Positions 37,220 through 46,466 of a stretch of 64,000 bases of DNA are shown piece by piece. Position numbers and translations under genes: made by a program. The stretch is from Streptomyces sp. NBC_01267 (lineage in GTDB: Bacteria > Actinomycetota > Actinomycetes > Streptomycetales > Streptomycetaceae). Under the pieces are notes generated by a model. The model did not search any database. It saw only the letters and a program-made list of their open reading frames with translations, and had not been told where the DNA came from. The number at the start of each line of letters is the position of its first letter. Position 1 is the stretch's first letter. Where the stretch lies: positions 2,370,501 to 2,434,500 of the forward strand of contig NZ_CP108455.1 of the NCBI RefSeq assembly GCF_036241575.1, read 5' to 3'.

Positions 37220-38533
37220 TTACCGGGTGTGACCGTCTCCTGTCACGATGTACTTGGTCGAGGTCAGCTCGGGCAGGCCCATCGGTCCGCGTGCGTGCAG
37301 CTTCTGGGTGGAGATGCCGATCTCCGCGCCGAATCCGAACTCGCCGCCGTCGGTGAACCGGGTGGACGCGTTCACCGCGACGGTGGTGGAGTCGACCAGT
37401 TGGGTGAAGCGGCGGGCGGCGGCCTGCGAGGTGGTGACGATCGCCTCGGTGTGTCCGGAGGTCCAGCGCCGGATGTGGGCGACGGCCGCCTCCAGCGAAT
37501 CGACCACGGCAGCCGCGATGTCGTACGAGAGGTACTCGGTCTCCCAGTCCGCCTCGGTGGCCTCGACGGCCTCCACCTTCGAGTCGGCGGCGTACCGCAG
37601 CACCCGCTCGTCACCGTGCACGGTCACCCCGGCCTCGGCCAAGGCGTCGAGCGCCGCCGGCAGGAACGCGTCCGCGATGTCCCGGTGGACCAGGAGGGTC
37701 TCGGCCGCGTTGCAGACGGAGGGGCGCTGCGCCTTGGAGTTGACGAGGATGTCGACGGCCGTGCCGATGTCGGCCTGCGCGTCCACGTACACATGGCAGT
37801 TGCCGGTGCCGGTCTCGATGACCGGAACGGTGGACTCCTCGACGACCGTGCGGATCAGCGAGGCGCCGCCGCGCGGGATCAGCACGTCGACCAGGCCGCG
37901 GGCCCGCATCAGTTCGCGTACGGAGTCACGGGACTCGCCGGGGACCAGCTGGACGGCGTCGGCGGGCAACTCCGGTCCGTCCTGGCCGGATTCGCCGCGG
38001 GACGCTCCGCTGATGGCGTCGCGCACCACCGCGACGAGCGCGGTGTTGGAGGCGTACGCCGACGCGGAGCCGCGCAGCAGTACCGCGTTGCCCGACTTCA
38101 GGCAGAGCGCGGCGGCGTCCACCGTCACGTTGGGCCTGGCCTCGTAGATGATCCCGACGACGCCGAGCGGCACCCGCACCTGGCGCAGGTCGATCCCGTT
38201 GGGCAGCGTGGAGCCCCGTACGACCTCGCCGACCGGGTCGGGCAGCGCCGCTACGTCCCGTACGTCGCCGGCGATGGCGCGGATCCGCTCGGGGGTGAGG
38301 GTGAGCCGGTCGATGACCGTCTCGGCGGTACCGGCGGCGCGGGCCCTGGCGACGTCCTCGGCGTTGGCCTCGACGATCTCGTCCGAACGGGCTTCGAGCG
38401 CGTCGGCGACGGCCAGCAGCGCGGCGTCCTTGGCCGCGCGCGGCAGTGGTGCGAGGTCCGCCGCGGCGGCGCGGGACCGCTGGGCGGCCAGGATGACCGG
38501 GGACGGGGCGGAGTGCGGGGAGAGCGAGGTCAT
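37220..38533 (-). CDS. proA: Gamma-glutamyl phosphate reductase
   Basis: 437 residues. ProA reduces gamma-glutamyl phosphate to glutamate semialdehyde with NADPH in proline synthesis. The catalytic Cys is in '[15 protein letters not shown]' near residue 267. '[17 protein letters not shown]' and '[11 protein letters not shown]' are standard. Aldehyde-dehydrogenase fold, full length. proB is on the same strand upstream, separated by the 165-residue gene. Confidence 0.97.
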   Translation of the reverse strand: MTSLSPHSAPSPVILAAQRSRAAAADLAPLPRAAKDAALLAVADALEARSDEIVEANAEDVARARAAGTAETVIDRLTLTPERIRAIAGDVRDVAALPDPVGEVVRGSTLPNGIDLRQVRVPLGVVGIIYEARPNVTVDAAALCLKSGNAVLLRGSASAYASNTALVAVVRDAISGASRGESGQDGPELPADAVQLVPGESRDSVRELMRARGLVDVLIPRGGASLIRTVVEESTVPVIETGTGNCHVYVDAQADIGTAVDILVNSKAQRPSVCNAAETLLVHRDIADAFLPAALDALAEAGVTVHGDERVLRYAADSKVEAVEATEADWETEYLSYDIAAAVVDSLEAAVAHIRRWTSGHTEAIVTTSQAAARRFTQLVDSTTVAVNASTRFTDGGEFGFGAEIGISTQKLHARGPMGLPELTSTKYIVTGDGHTR

Positions 38534-38597
38534 GCCCGCAGACTAATGGGCCGTCTGCGGGCATCCGCCCGGTGTCCCATGCTCCGAGACGCCGGGT

Positions 38598-39095
38598 TCA
38601 GTAGGGGTGCACCCCGACCGGAGCCGCGGGCGGCGGGCCGTACCCCTCGGCTATGCGCAGGTGGTACGTCTCGCGGTCGATGACCTCCAGACCGACGATC
38701 TCCCACGGCGGCAGCTTCGCCGTCGACCGGTGCTCGCCCCAGAGCCGCAGCGCCACCGCGGCGGCGTCGTGCAGGTCCCTGGCCTCCTCCCAGTACCGGA
38801 TCTCCGCGTGGTCGTCGGCGTACCGGCTGGTCAGCAGGAAGGGATGGTCGTGCGCCAGTTGTTCGAGGCCCCGTCTGACCTCCTTGAGCGGGGCCGCGGG
38901 ACCCGAGACGCTCAGGGTGATGTGCCACAGCTTCGACAGAGTGGCTTCCTCCCTGTGCTTCTCCGTGCCCTGCTCCGCATCTGCCGCCCGGCCGTCCGCT
39001 TCCCGGCGGTTCTCGAAGTCGGCCCCCGCGCCGACACTCGTCAGGGTCCGCTCCCCGGCCCCTCGGGGAGGCGCCCCCGGACGCGCTCGTCTCAC
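38598..39095 (-). CDS. Conserved hypothetical protein with uncertain N-terminus
   Basis: 165 residues if it starts at GTG 39095, which has AGGAGG 6 bp upstream. The first 54 residues are low-complexity. The conserved part begins 'L-S-K-L-W-H-I-T-L-S-V-S-G-P-A-A-P-L' and continues with 'L-T-S-R-Y-A-D-D-H-A-E-I-R-Y-W-E-E-A'. A second ribosome site (GGGAGG) is placed 8-9 bp upstream of a CTG at 38933 just where homologues would start, so the mature form may be 111 residues. Lies between proB and proA and is probably co-transcribed. Function unknown. Confidence 0.7.
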   Translation of the reverse strand: MRRARPGAPPRGAGERTLTSVGAGADFENRREADGRAADAEQGTEKHREEATLSKLWHITLSVSGPAAPLKEVRRGLEQLAHDHPFLLTSRYADDHAEIRYWEEARDLHDAAAVALRLWGEHRSTAKLPPWEIVGLEVIDRETYHLRIAEGYGPPPAAPVGVHPY

Positions 39096-39237
39096 CGGCG
39101 GCCTCCTGTGTGCGTTGCTGTGACTGCCCCCGCAGTTACCCCTGGGACAAAGTTGACCAGCCCGGCGCCCGGCGTGTGACGGTTTTCCGGAAGGTCTCTG
39201 CCGCAAACCTGGACTTTCAGCCGTTTCAGGGGTGCGT

Positions 39238-40365
39238 TCAGGGGTTCATGACGACCAGGTCGTCCCTGTGTACGACTTCCCGCTCGTAGGCCGGACCGAG
39301 GTCGCGGGCGAGGTCGCGGGTGGAGCGGCCGAGGAGCTGCGGGAGCTCCTTGGCGTCGAAGTTCACCAGTCCGCGGGCGACCGTACGGCCCGCGGTGTCC
39401 CGCAGCTCGACCGGGTCCCCGGCGCTGAACTCGCCCTCGACCGCGGCGATCCCGGCGGGCAGCAGCGAGGAGTTGCGCTCGACGACCGCCCGTACCGCCC
39501 CGTCGTCCAGGGTGAGCGCGCCCCGGGGGGTCGACGCGTGCTGGAGCCAGAGCAGCCGGTCGGCGGAGCGGCGCCCGGTGCGGTGGAAGTACGTGCCGGT
39601 GTCCCGGCCGGCGAGGGCGTCGGCGGCGCGGGAGGCCGAGGTCAGCACGACGGGGATGGAGGCCGCCGCGGCGATCCTGGCGGCCTCCACCTTGGTGACC
39701 ATGCCACCGGTGCCGACGCCCGCCTTGCCCGCGGCGCCGATGGTGACGTGCGCGATGTCGCCGGGCCCCGCCACCTCCGGGATCCGGCTGCTGTCCGGTC
39801 TGGCCGGATCGCCGTCGTACAGGCCGTCCACGTCCGAGAGCAGGACGAGCAGATCGGCCCGTACGAGATGGGCGACGAGCGCGGCGAGCCGGTCGTTGTC
39901 GCCGAAGCGGATCTCGTCCGTGGCGACGGTGTCGTTCTCGTTGACGACCGGCAGCGCGCCCATGGCGAGGAGCTGGTCGAGGGTCCGGTAGGCGTTGCGG
40001 TAGTGCGCCCGGCGGCTGGTGTCGTCGGAGGTCAGCAGCACCTGGCCGACGCGTACGCCGTAGCGCGCGAAGGACGCGGTGTACCGGGCGACGAGCAGCC
40101 CCTGGCCGACGCTGGCCGCGGCCTGCTGTCTGGCCAGGTCCTTGGGGCGGCGGGCCAGCCCCAGTGGGGCCAGCCCGGCGGCGATGGCGCCGCTGGAGAC
40201 GAGCACGATCTCCTTCTCGCCGCCGCTCCTGACCTTGGCCAGTACGTCGACGAGGGCGTCCACCCGGTCCGCGTCGAGGCCGCCTGCCGCGGTCGTGAGG
40301 GAGGAGGAACCGACCTTCACGACGATCCTGCGGGCTTCCGTTACGAGCTGCCTTGCCTCTGTCAC
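39238..40365 (-). CDS. proB: Glutamate 5-kinase
   Basis: 375 residues from GTG 40365. ProB phosphorylates glutamate to gamma-glutamyl phosphate. The amino-acid-kinase domain shows 'V-V-K-V-G-S-S-S-L-T', 'S-S-G-A-I-A-A-G' and 'V-N-E-N-D-T-V-A-T-D-E-I-R-F-G-D-N-D', and the C-terminus is a PUA domain. In other actinobacteria proB follows obg directly; here a glycopolymer cluster separates them and the next gene upstream on the same strand is the 404-residue glycosyltransferase, 15 bp away. Feedback inhibition by proline is expected of the family. Confidence 0.96.
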   Translation of the reverse strand: MTEARQLVTEARRIVVKVGSSSLTTAAGGLDADRVDALVDVLAKVRSGGEKEIVLVSSGAIAAGLAPLGLARRPKDLARQQAAASVGQGLLVARYTASFARYGVRVGQVLLTSDDTSRRAHYRNAYRTLDQLLAMGALPVVNENDTVATDEIRFGDNDRLAALVAHLVRADLLVLLSDVDGLYDGDPARPDSSRIPEVAGPGDIAHVTIGAAGKAGVGTGGMVTKVEAARIAAAASIPVVLTSASRAADALAGRDTGTYFHRTGRRSADRLLWLQHASTPRGALTLDDGAVRAVVERNSSLLPAGIAAVEGEFSAGDPVELRDTAGRTVARGLVNFDAKELPQLLGRSTRDLARDLGPAYEREVVHRDDLVVMNP

Positions 40366-40380
40366 ACGGGCGAATCTATG

Positions 40381-41595
40381 TCAGCCGCGCCGACCGCCGC
40401 TCGGGGATTCCACGCGCTGGACAGGGCGTGCTGCCGCCCACTTCCGCACTCTGCGCAGCCGGGTGCGGCCGACTGCGGGCAGCCGCCGCCAGACGGGGGT
40501 TCCCCGTACCGCGTACACATGGTCCGGGATGCCCGCTTCGCGGTCCCGGAAGTACGGAAGGGCGAGGTGGTGGGTGCCGTTCAGCCCGCGTCCGACCCGC
40601 TCGGGTTCCTTGCCTGCCTTCATGTAGCGGAGGACTTCGCAGAGCAGGTCGATGCGGCCCTGCGCGACGCACTGCAGCCGCAGCCGTTCGATGGGCTTGA
40701 GCTTGCGTGCCACGCCCTTGTTCCAGTACGCGGCCATCATCGGGGCCGCGAGTTCCATCCGCTTGCGCTGGACCTCGTCGGACTGCTTCAGGAAGCCGGG
40801 GCCGAACTGCGGCAGCAGGGTGACGATGAACGGCCGCATCATCAACTGGTCGCGCTGCGGGCCCGGTTCGACGTACTCGGCTATCAGTCCGGTCAGCGCC
40901 CGCGCGGAGTCGAACCGCAGCACATAGGTGCCGCTCTTCGTCACGTGCTTGCCGTCGTCGCGCCCCACCAGGTAGTAGCAGGTGTAATCGGACACGACGG
41001 AGACACCCCCGCCGCGCAGATATGCCTCCAGGGTGAAGAGCGCGTCCTCACCGGTCTTGAGCGACTCGTCGAATTTCATGCCCAGGCGCAGGAGCAGTTC
41101 GCGCCGGAACAGCTTCTGCGCGCTGAGGGTGAACTTGATCTGTGAGGAGAAGACGTCCGCGCGCTCGACGGTCTCTTTCCACATGGACTTCGGGGCCCCG
41201 CGATTGACGCCGACGACCTTTCCGAGCACGACATCGGTACCGGCCCGGTCACCCATGGCGACCATTCGTTCGAGGGCTTCCTCGCCGAAATAGTCGTCGG
41301 CGTCGAGGAAGAACACGTAACGGCCGCGGGCCAGTCCGAGACCGACATTGCGCGGGCCGCTGGGCCCTCCGGAGTTCTCCTGTCTGACGACTGTGGTGCG
41401 TATCACTGATCTCGCTGCGAACTCTTCGAGGTACTCCCCCGTGCCATCGGTCGATCCGTCGTCCACGGCGACGATCTCGATCCGGTCCGCGCCCAGGGTC
41501 TGGGACTCGACGGATGCCAGGCACTTCACGAGGTACGGCATCGCTTCATAGGCGCCGACGACGACAGTCACATCGGGCTCACAGGTACTCATCAC
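40381..41595 (-). CDS. Family 2 glycosyltransferase, TarS/TarP-like
   Basis: 404 residues (403 if ATG 41592 is used). GT-A fold: 'V-V-V-G-A-Y-E-A-M-P-Y-L', 'A-V-D-D-G-S-T-D-G-T' (nucleotide binding), 'F-F-L-D-A-D-D-Y-F' (DxD metal site) and 'K-T-G-E-D-A-L-F' near the acceptor site. It shares 'Y-T-C-Y-Y' and 'R-D-D-G' with the larger transferase on the opposite strand, so the two are paralogues. The predicted product is a glycosylated teichoic acid or similar, but the sugar cannot be read from sequence. It ends 15 bp before proB. Confidence 0.9.
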   Translation of the reverse strand: MMSTCEPDVTVVVGAYEAMPYLVKCLASVESQTLGADRIEIVAVDDGSTDGTGEYLEEFAARSVIRTTVVRQENSGGPSGPRNVGLGLARGRYVFFLDADDYFGEEALERMVAMGDRAGTDVVLGKVVGVNRGAPKSMWKETVERADVFSSQIKFTLSAQKLFRRELLLRLGMKFDESLKTGEDALFTLEAYLRGGGVSVVSDYTCYYLVGRDDGKHVTKSGTYVLRFDSARALTGLIAEYVEPGPQRDQLMMRPFIVTLLPQFGPGFLKQSDEVQRKRMELAAPMMAAYWNKGVARKLKPIERLRLQCVAQGRIDLLCEVLRYMKAGKEPERVGRGLNGTHHLALPYFRDREAGIPDHVYAVRGTPVWRRLPAVGRTRLRRVRKWAAARPVQRVESPSGGRRG

Positions 41596-41835
41596 ACGAG
41601 GGAGACGGGCTAATGCGCCAGATGGTTGCCTGGTACCCCCGGATTGGTTTCACGATCTCCCTCTCCTCACCCCATCCGGAATTTTACATTCCCCATACGT
41701 GAGGGGTCCGGGAAGTGGCGTTCGGCACACCGGATAGAGTGCCGCCCGGCGGGTCCCGTACGCAGCGCCCGGAAGTGGTGCCGTCACGCGCTCACCAGCA
41801 CAGGGAAAATCCCTACCAGACACGAGGCGCATACA
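41596..41835. promoter_or_regulatory. Divergent control region between the two glycosyltransferase genes
   Basis: 240 bp, less GC-rich than the genes (ATTTTACATTCCCCATACG around 41680-41700). Promoters for both directions should lie here but I cannot identify them with confidence. Confidence 0.45.
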
Positions 41836-43911
41836 TTGCCGGTCAAAGTGAGTGTCGTCATCCCGGTGTACAACTCGGGAAAGTACATAGACCCGTGCAT
41901 TGAATCCCTGTTGCAGCAGACCCTCCCCGCGGACGAATTCGAAGTCCTCTTCATCGACGACGGTTCGACGGACGACACTCCCGCCAGACTGGAAAAGCTG
42001 GCCGCCGAGCATCCGCATTTCCGGGTGAAAACCATACCCAATTCGGGATGGCCGGGTAAGCCGAGGAACATCGGTGTGGCCGAAGCCCGGGGCGAGTACG
42101 TCCAGTTCGTCGACCACGACGACCATCTCGGCCGGGACGCCCTGCGGCGCATGTACGCCATGGGGCACCGCAACGGCTCGGACATCGTGATCGGCAAGGT
42201 GGCCAGCGATTTCCGCGGAGTTCCGCACGGCATCTTCCGTACCGACCGGGAGAAGTGCACGCTGGAAACCGCGCCGCTCCACGACAGTCTCACCGCGCAC
42301 AAGATGTTCCGGACGGATTTCCTCCGCGACAACAAGATCGCTTACCCGGAGGGCCGGCGCAGGCTGGAGGACCAGCTCTACATGATGCAGGCGTATTTCC
42401 CGGCCGAGACCGTATCCATTCTCGGCTCGTACACCTGCTACTACTACTCGAAGCGCGACGACGGAAACAACTCGGGTTCCACGAGAATCGTCCCTTCCGG
42501 GTACTACGGGAATCTGCGTGAGGTGCTGGAGGTCGTCGGGACCCGGACCGAACCGGGCGCCTTCCAGGACCGGTTGCTCCGGCGCTTCTACCGGGTCGAG
42601 ATGCTGGGCCGCCTCAGCGAGCCCGCCGTCCTCGGCTACGACGCCGCCTTCCTCGACGAGATGGTGGACGCGGTCCGCCCGCTGGCCACCGGGTTCATGG
42701 GCGACGGGGTGCACGAGGGTCTCGGCGCGGTCAACCGCCTCCGTTCCACGCTGCTGCGCGACGACGACCGGCAGGGTCTGGTGAAGCTCGCCCGGCAGGC
42801 GGCCACCGTGAAGAGCGCCGCGCGCCTGGAGGACATCGCCTGGCAGCCCGGCGGCCTGCTCACCGTCACCCTCAGCGCCCGCCTCACCGTGGGCAAGGAC
42901 AAGGCGCCGCTCGCGCTGCTCCGTTCCGACGACCGGATCCTGCTCCACCCCGCCCTCACCGCGGACCCGCTGCCCGACGGTGAACGGCCCGACGCCGACC
43001 TGCCCGACGCCGGCCTGCCCACCGGTGAACCGCTCGACGTCACCGGCGAGATCAAGGCGTTCAAGGCCGAAGTCGCCCTGCGCGACCGGGAGACGGCCGT
43101 CGAGTGGCCGTGCCCGGTGACGTTCACCGCAGCCGCCGAGGACCTGGGCGACGGACGCTGCCAGGTCATCCTGCGCGGCACCGCCCAACTGCCCGCCGAC
43201 GCCTTCCGGGACCGCGGCCCGCTCCCCCGCGGCTTCTGGGACGTCTGGGTCACGGTGCGCGGGCTGGGCCTGGTCCGCAAGGTCAGGCTCGGCGCCGACC
43301 GGCACGCGCGGGTCGACGCGGCGGTCCGGCCCGCGCTGCTCGGCTCTCCGGCCCGCCCGGTGATCCCGTACTTCACGCACCCGCACAGCAACCTCACGCT
43401 CGACGTGGGGCGCCGCGGCAAGAAGCTGGGACGGGCGCTGGCGGCCCACCCGGTGCTCCGAATGCCCGGCCGCTCCGCCGAGCTGCGGCTCGGCGTCTTC
43501 GCCCCGGATCCGGCCACGGCCACCACGGCGGAGCTGGTGCTGAGTTCCGACAGCGGGGCCGGGCACTTCCTGCCGGTCGGTCTCCGGCCGGTCCTGGGCC
43601 GCTTCCATCTCGCGCTGCCCGCCCGCGCCCCCGGCGTCCCGGCCGGGAGCTGGCAGCTCGGTGTCCGGCTGGACGGCGCGAAGGGGCCCGAACTGCCCCT
43701 GTGCGACGTCACCGTCACGGAGAACGGCCGACTGCGGCCCGACGACAGCGTGCCGTACGCCGACCGCGGGGAGATCCGCGCGATGATCGTCCGGCGGCGC
43801 CGGACGGCACTGCGGAACGGACTCAGGACGCTCGGCGGCCCACTGGTCCGCCGGCTTCCCCCGGCGGCCCGCAAGAGGGTCCGCCGGCTCGCCGCGAAGC
43901 TGGGTGGCTGA
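41836..43911 (+). CDS. Family 2 glycosyltransferase with long C-terminal region, TarS-like
   Basis: 691 residues from TTG 41836, which has GAGG 8-9 bp upstream and gives 'M-P-V-K-V-S-V-V-I-P-V-Y-N-S-G-K-Y-I'. Residues 1-230 form the GT-A domain with 'I-D-D-G-S-T-D-D-T' and 'V-D-H-D-D-H-L' (DxD). The rest (about 330-650) is beta-rich and repetitive in strand pattern and ends in an Arg-rich tail ('K-R-V-R-R-L-A-A-K'). S. aureus TarS also has a C-terminal beta domain used for trimerisation. The enzyme may decorate poly(ribitol-phosphate). Divergent from the 404-residue transferase across 240 bp and followed by rfbC. Confidence 0.88.
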   Translation: MPVKVSVVIPVYNSGKYIDPCIESLLQQTLPADEFEVLFIDDGSTDDTPARLEKLAAEHPHFRVKTIPNSGWPGKPRNIGVAEARGEYVQFVDHDDHLGRDALRRMYAMGHRNGSDIVIGKVASDFRGVPHGIFRTDREKCTLETAPLHDSLTAHKMFRTDFLRDNKIAYPEGRRRLEDQLYMMQAYFPAETVSILGSYTCYYYSKRDDGNNSGSTRIVPSGYYGNLREVLEVVGTRTEPGAFQDRLLRRFYRVEMLGRLSEPAVLGYDAAFLDEMVDAVRPLATGFMGDGVHEGLGAVNRLRSTLLRDDDRQGLVKLARQAATVKSAARLEDIAWQPGGLLTVTLSARLTVGKDKAPLALLRSDDRILLHPALTADPLPDGERPDADLPDAGLPTGEPLDVTGEIKAFKAEVALRDRETAVEWPCPVTFTAAAEDLGDGRCQVILRGTAQLPADAFRDRGPLPRGFWDVWVTVRGLGLVRKVRLGADRHARVDAAVRPALLGSPARPVIPYFTHPHSNLTLDVGRRGKKLGRALAAHPVLRMPGRSAELRLGVFAPDPATATTAELVLSSDSGAGHFLPVGLRPVLGRFHLALPARAPGVPAGSWQLGVRLDGAKGPELPLCDVTVTENGRLRPDDSVPYADRGEIRAMIVRRRRTALRNGLRTLGGPLVRRLPPAARKRVRRLAAKLGG

Positions 43912-43968
43912 CCACCCGTGCGGGCCACGGCAGAGGCCTCGGTGAACGCAGAAAAGGACGTGATCGAA

Positions 43969-44562
43969 ATGCGGCAGCTCGCCATCGAGGGAGCCTGGGT
44001 GCACGAGCCGAAGGTCTTCCCGGACAGCCGCGGCAGTTTCCACGAGTGGTTCAAGGAGCCGGACCTGGCCGAGGCTGCCGGTCACGGGCTGCGGCTGGCC
44101 CAGGCCAACTGCTCGGTGTCCCGCCGGGGCACCCTGCGGGGTATCCACTTCGCCGACGTACCGCCGAGCCAGGCCAAGTACGTCAAGTGTGTGCGCGGCG
44201 CCGTTCTCGACGTCGTGGTGGACATCCGGGTCGGCTCACCGACGTACAAGCAGTGGGAAGCCGTACGTCTCGACGATGTGGACCACCGCTCCGTCTACCT
44301 CTCGGAGGGGCTGGGCCACGCGCTGCTCGCGCTGACCGACGACGCCACGGTGATCTACCTCTGCTCCACCGGGTACGCCCCCCAGCGCGAGCACGGCATC
44401 CACCCGCTCGACCCGGAGCTGGCCATCGACTGGCCGGCGGGCCTCACCCCGCTGCTCTCCGAGAAGGACGCGGCGGCCCCGACGCTCGCCGAGGCCGAGG
44501 CGAGCGGCCTGCTGCCGTCCTACGCGGACTGCGTCGCGTACGCCGCGAAGCTGCGCGGCTGA
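43969..44562 (+). CDS. rfbC: dTDP-4-dehydrorhamnose 3,5-epimerase
   Basis: 197 residues from ATG 43969, with AAGGA 9-10 bp upstream. RmlC converts dTDP-4-keto-6-deoxyglucose to the L-lyxo form. The cupin motifs 'D-S-R-G-S-F-H-E-W-F', 'R-G-T-L-R-G-I-H-F-A' (catalytic His) and 'D-V-V-V-D-I-R-V-G-S-P' are present, and Tyr in 'V-Y-L-S-E-G-L-G-H' fits. It is separated from rfbA, rfbB and rfbD by strand and by the methyltransferase gene. Together with them it forms a complete dTDP-L-rhamnose pathway. Confidence 0.95.
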   Translation: MRQLAIEGAWVHEPKVFPDSRGSFHEWFKEPDLAEAAGHGLRLAQANCSVSRRGTLRGIHFADVPPSQAKYVKCVRGAVLDVVVDIRVGSPTYKQWEAVRLDDVDHRSVYLSEGLGHALLALTDDATVIYLCSTGYAPQREHGIHPLDPELAIDWPAGLTPLLSEKDAAAPTLAEAEASGLLPSYADCVAYAAKLRG

Positions 44563-44571
44563 ACAACGGCC

Positions 44572-44595
44572 CCGGCCGGGCACCCGCCCGGCCGG
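44572..44595. terminator. Bidirectional terminator between rfbC and the methyltransferase gene
   Basis: Perfect 10-bp stem CCGGCCGGGC / GCCCGGCCGG with a 4-nt loop, located between two converging genes. Confidence 0.7.
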
Positions 44596-44603
44596 TGAGC
44601 TGC

Positions 44604-45398
44604 TCAGCCCGTGACCCGCTCGATGCTCCGGCGCAGCCCGGTGAAGGCGGCGCGTGAGCGGTTGAGGTTACGGGCCCGGACCAGGCCGGGCCAGAAGTCC
44701 GCGCCGAGCAGCGCCTGCGGTGCCACCGCGCGCTTGCGGGTCATGACCTCGTCGGGGACGTCCTGCGGGTCCGCGGTGACGTACTCCGCCAGGATGGATT
44801 CGTACTTCTCCTTCAGCACGGTGCTGCCCGGATCCGCGCCGAAGACGGCGAGCACGCCGGTCGGCGCGGTGTCCACCTCGACGACCAGCAGGTCCGGGCG
44901 GAAACGCCGCAGCACGGTGGCGACCTTGTACACGTCGCCCGTCCACTCCCTGGTGTGCCGGTCGCGGGCCGCCTCGTCGACATTGCGCGGCAGCATGTCG
45001 TCGAGCACGATCACGCTGTTCCAGCGCGCGTGCTTCTCGACGTTCATGAAGTCCCGCAGCGCGAACTCGAAAAGGTGCATGCCGTCGATGAACGACAGCT
45101 CCAGTTTCGGATCGCCGCCGAGCATCTGGAGGGGGTCCCGGCGGGCGAGCGCACGGAAGGGATTGCGGCCGGGCCGCAGATGCAGCAGCGGATCCTTGCG
45201 GGCGAAGAAATCGTCGCTCGTCGCCTTGACCAGATGGACGTCGCAACTGATCGATGTCACGACCTTGAATGCCGGGTCGACGGCCACAGAAGGGACCCGG
45301 GATATCGCCAGGCTGCGCCCGTCATTGACCCCGATCTCCAGATAGTTCCGGGGCCGGTATACGCGATGGAGGCCGCGCAGGAATTCATGACGGTTCAC
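44604..45398 (-). CDS. Class I SAM-dependent methyltransferase, putative (glycopolymer cluster)
   Basis: 264 residues from GTG 45398. 'N-Y-L-E-I-G-V-N-D-G-R-S-L' is a motif I-like SAM-binding loop (E-x-G-x-x-x-G relaxed), followed by 'V-A-V-D-P' (motif II) and 'L-S-F-I-D-G-M-H-L-F-E' (D-G-x-H of Methyltransf_24-type enzymes), then 'I-V-L-D-D-M-L-P-R-N'. These are usually O-methyltransferases that act on sugars. In this setting it could methylate rhamnose or another wall sugar. The substrate is inference. Last gene of the minus-strand row tagF-like / rfbA-rfbB-rfbD. Confidence 0.8.
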   Translation of the reverse strand: MNRHEFLRGLHRVYRPRNYLEIGVNDGRSLAISRVPSVAVDPAFKVVTSISCDVHLVKATSDDFFARKDPLLHLRPGRNPFRALARRDPLQMLGGDPKLELSFIDGMHLFEFALRDFMNVEKHARWNSVIVLDDMLPRNVDEAARDRHTREWTGDVYKVATVLRRFRPDLLVVEVDTAPTGVLAVFGADPGSTVLKEKYESILAEYVTADPQDVPDEVMTRKRAVAPQALLGADFWPGLVRARNLNRSRAAFTGLRRSIERVTG

Positions 45399-45509
45399 AA
45401 GGAGCGCCTTTCGTCGGAAAGCAACTGGTCCGATCTCCGGCGAAGTTACCCCATCGGCAAGGGGCCTGTGAATGCGCAGCGATTTATTTAAACCGCTATT
45501 TGCCAGGGA

Positions 45510-46394
45510 TCAGGACCGCTCGGTGGCGACCAGTGACGGGAACGCCTCGCCGAGTGCGAGCCGCCAGTCACGCACCGGCTCGATTCCCGCCGCCGCCCAG
45601 CGGTCGTGTCCCAGCACGCTGTACGCGGGCCGCGGCGCCGGCCGTACGAAGGCCTCGCTGGTGGTGGGGCGCACCCGGTCCGGATCGGCGTCCAGCAGCC
45701 GGAAGATCTCCCGGGTGAGGCCGAACCAGGTCGTCGCGCCGCCGCTGGTGCCGTGGTAGACACCGGCGGGCGCGGTGCCCGCCAGGGCGCCCGCGCCCAG
45801 CCGTACCAGCAGGTCCGCCAGATCAACGGTCCAGGTGGGCTGCCCGCGCTGGTCGTCCACCACGTCCAGGGTGTCCTTGACGCCCTCCAGCTTGATCATC
45901 GTACGGACGAAGTTCGCGCCGCCGGCCCCGTACAGCCAGGCCGTGCGGATCACGTAGCCACGCTCGGGCAGCGTGTCCAGGACGGCCCGCTCCCCTGCCA
46001 GCTTGGTGCGTCCGTACGCGCTGCGCGGGGCGACCGGTGCGTCCTCCGGGTACGGCTCGGTGGCGTCACCGGCGAACACGTAGTCCGTGGAGACCTGGAA
46101 CAGCACCGCACCGCTCTCCCGGCAGGCCTCGGCGAGGACGCGTGGCCCGGTGCCGTTGACGGCGAGTGCCCGGTCCTCCTCGGACTCGGCGTCGTCGACC
46201 GCGGTCCAGGCCGCGCAGTTGACGACGACCGAGGGGCGGTGGGCGGCGAGGGCCGCGGTGACCGCCGCCGGGTCGGTGATGTCCAGGGCCGTGCGGTCGG
46301 GAGCCACCGTGGGTGTGCCGTCGCCGGCCAGCCTCGCGACGAGGTCCTGGGCGAGCATGCCGCCCGCTCCGGTGACCAGCCAACTGCCGCTCAT
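45510..46394 (-). CDS. rfbD: dTDP-4-dehydrorhamnose reductase
   Basis: 294 residues. The SDR fold has 'L-V-T-G-A-G-G-M-L-A-Q-D-L' for NAD(P) binding, 'C-A-A-W-T-A-V-D-D-A-E' and the Y-x-x-x-K motif in 'S-A-Y-G-R-T-K-L-A-G-E-R'. RmlD makes dTDP-L-rhamnose. The gene follows rfbB (72 bp gap) and belongs to the row rfbA-rfbB-rfbD-methyltransferase. Confidence 0.95.
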   Translation of the reverse strand: MSGSWLVTGAGGMLAQDLVARLAGDGTPTVAPDRTALDITDPAAVTAALAAHRPSVVVNCAAWTAVDDAESEEDRALAVNGTGPRVLAEACRESGAVLFQVSTDYVFAGDATEPYPEDAPVAPRSAYGRTKLAGERAVLDTLPERGYVIRTAWLYGAGGANFVRTMIKLEGVKDTLDVVDDQRGQPTWTVDLADLLVRLGAGALAGTAPAGVYHGTSGGATTWFGLTREIFRLLDADPDRVRPTTSEAFVRPAPRPAYSVLGHDRWAAAGIEPVRDWRLALGEAFPSLVATERS

Positions 46395-46466
46395 CTCTCA
46401 CCTGTTCCGTGGTACGTCGGGCCCCCGGTCGACGCTACCCGAGGCCCTGTCCGAACGCGGCGCCCG

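Noticed and set aside
41650..44148. 832-codon frame opposite the large glycosyltransferase and rfbC
   Set aside because: Overlaps two recognisable genes and shows no conserved motif.
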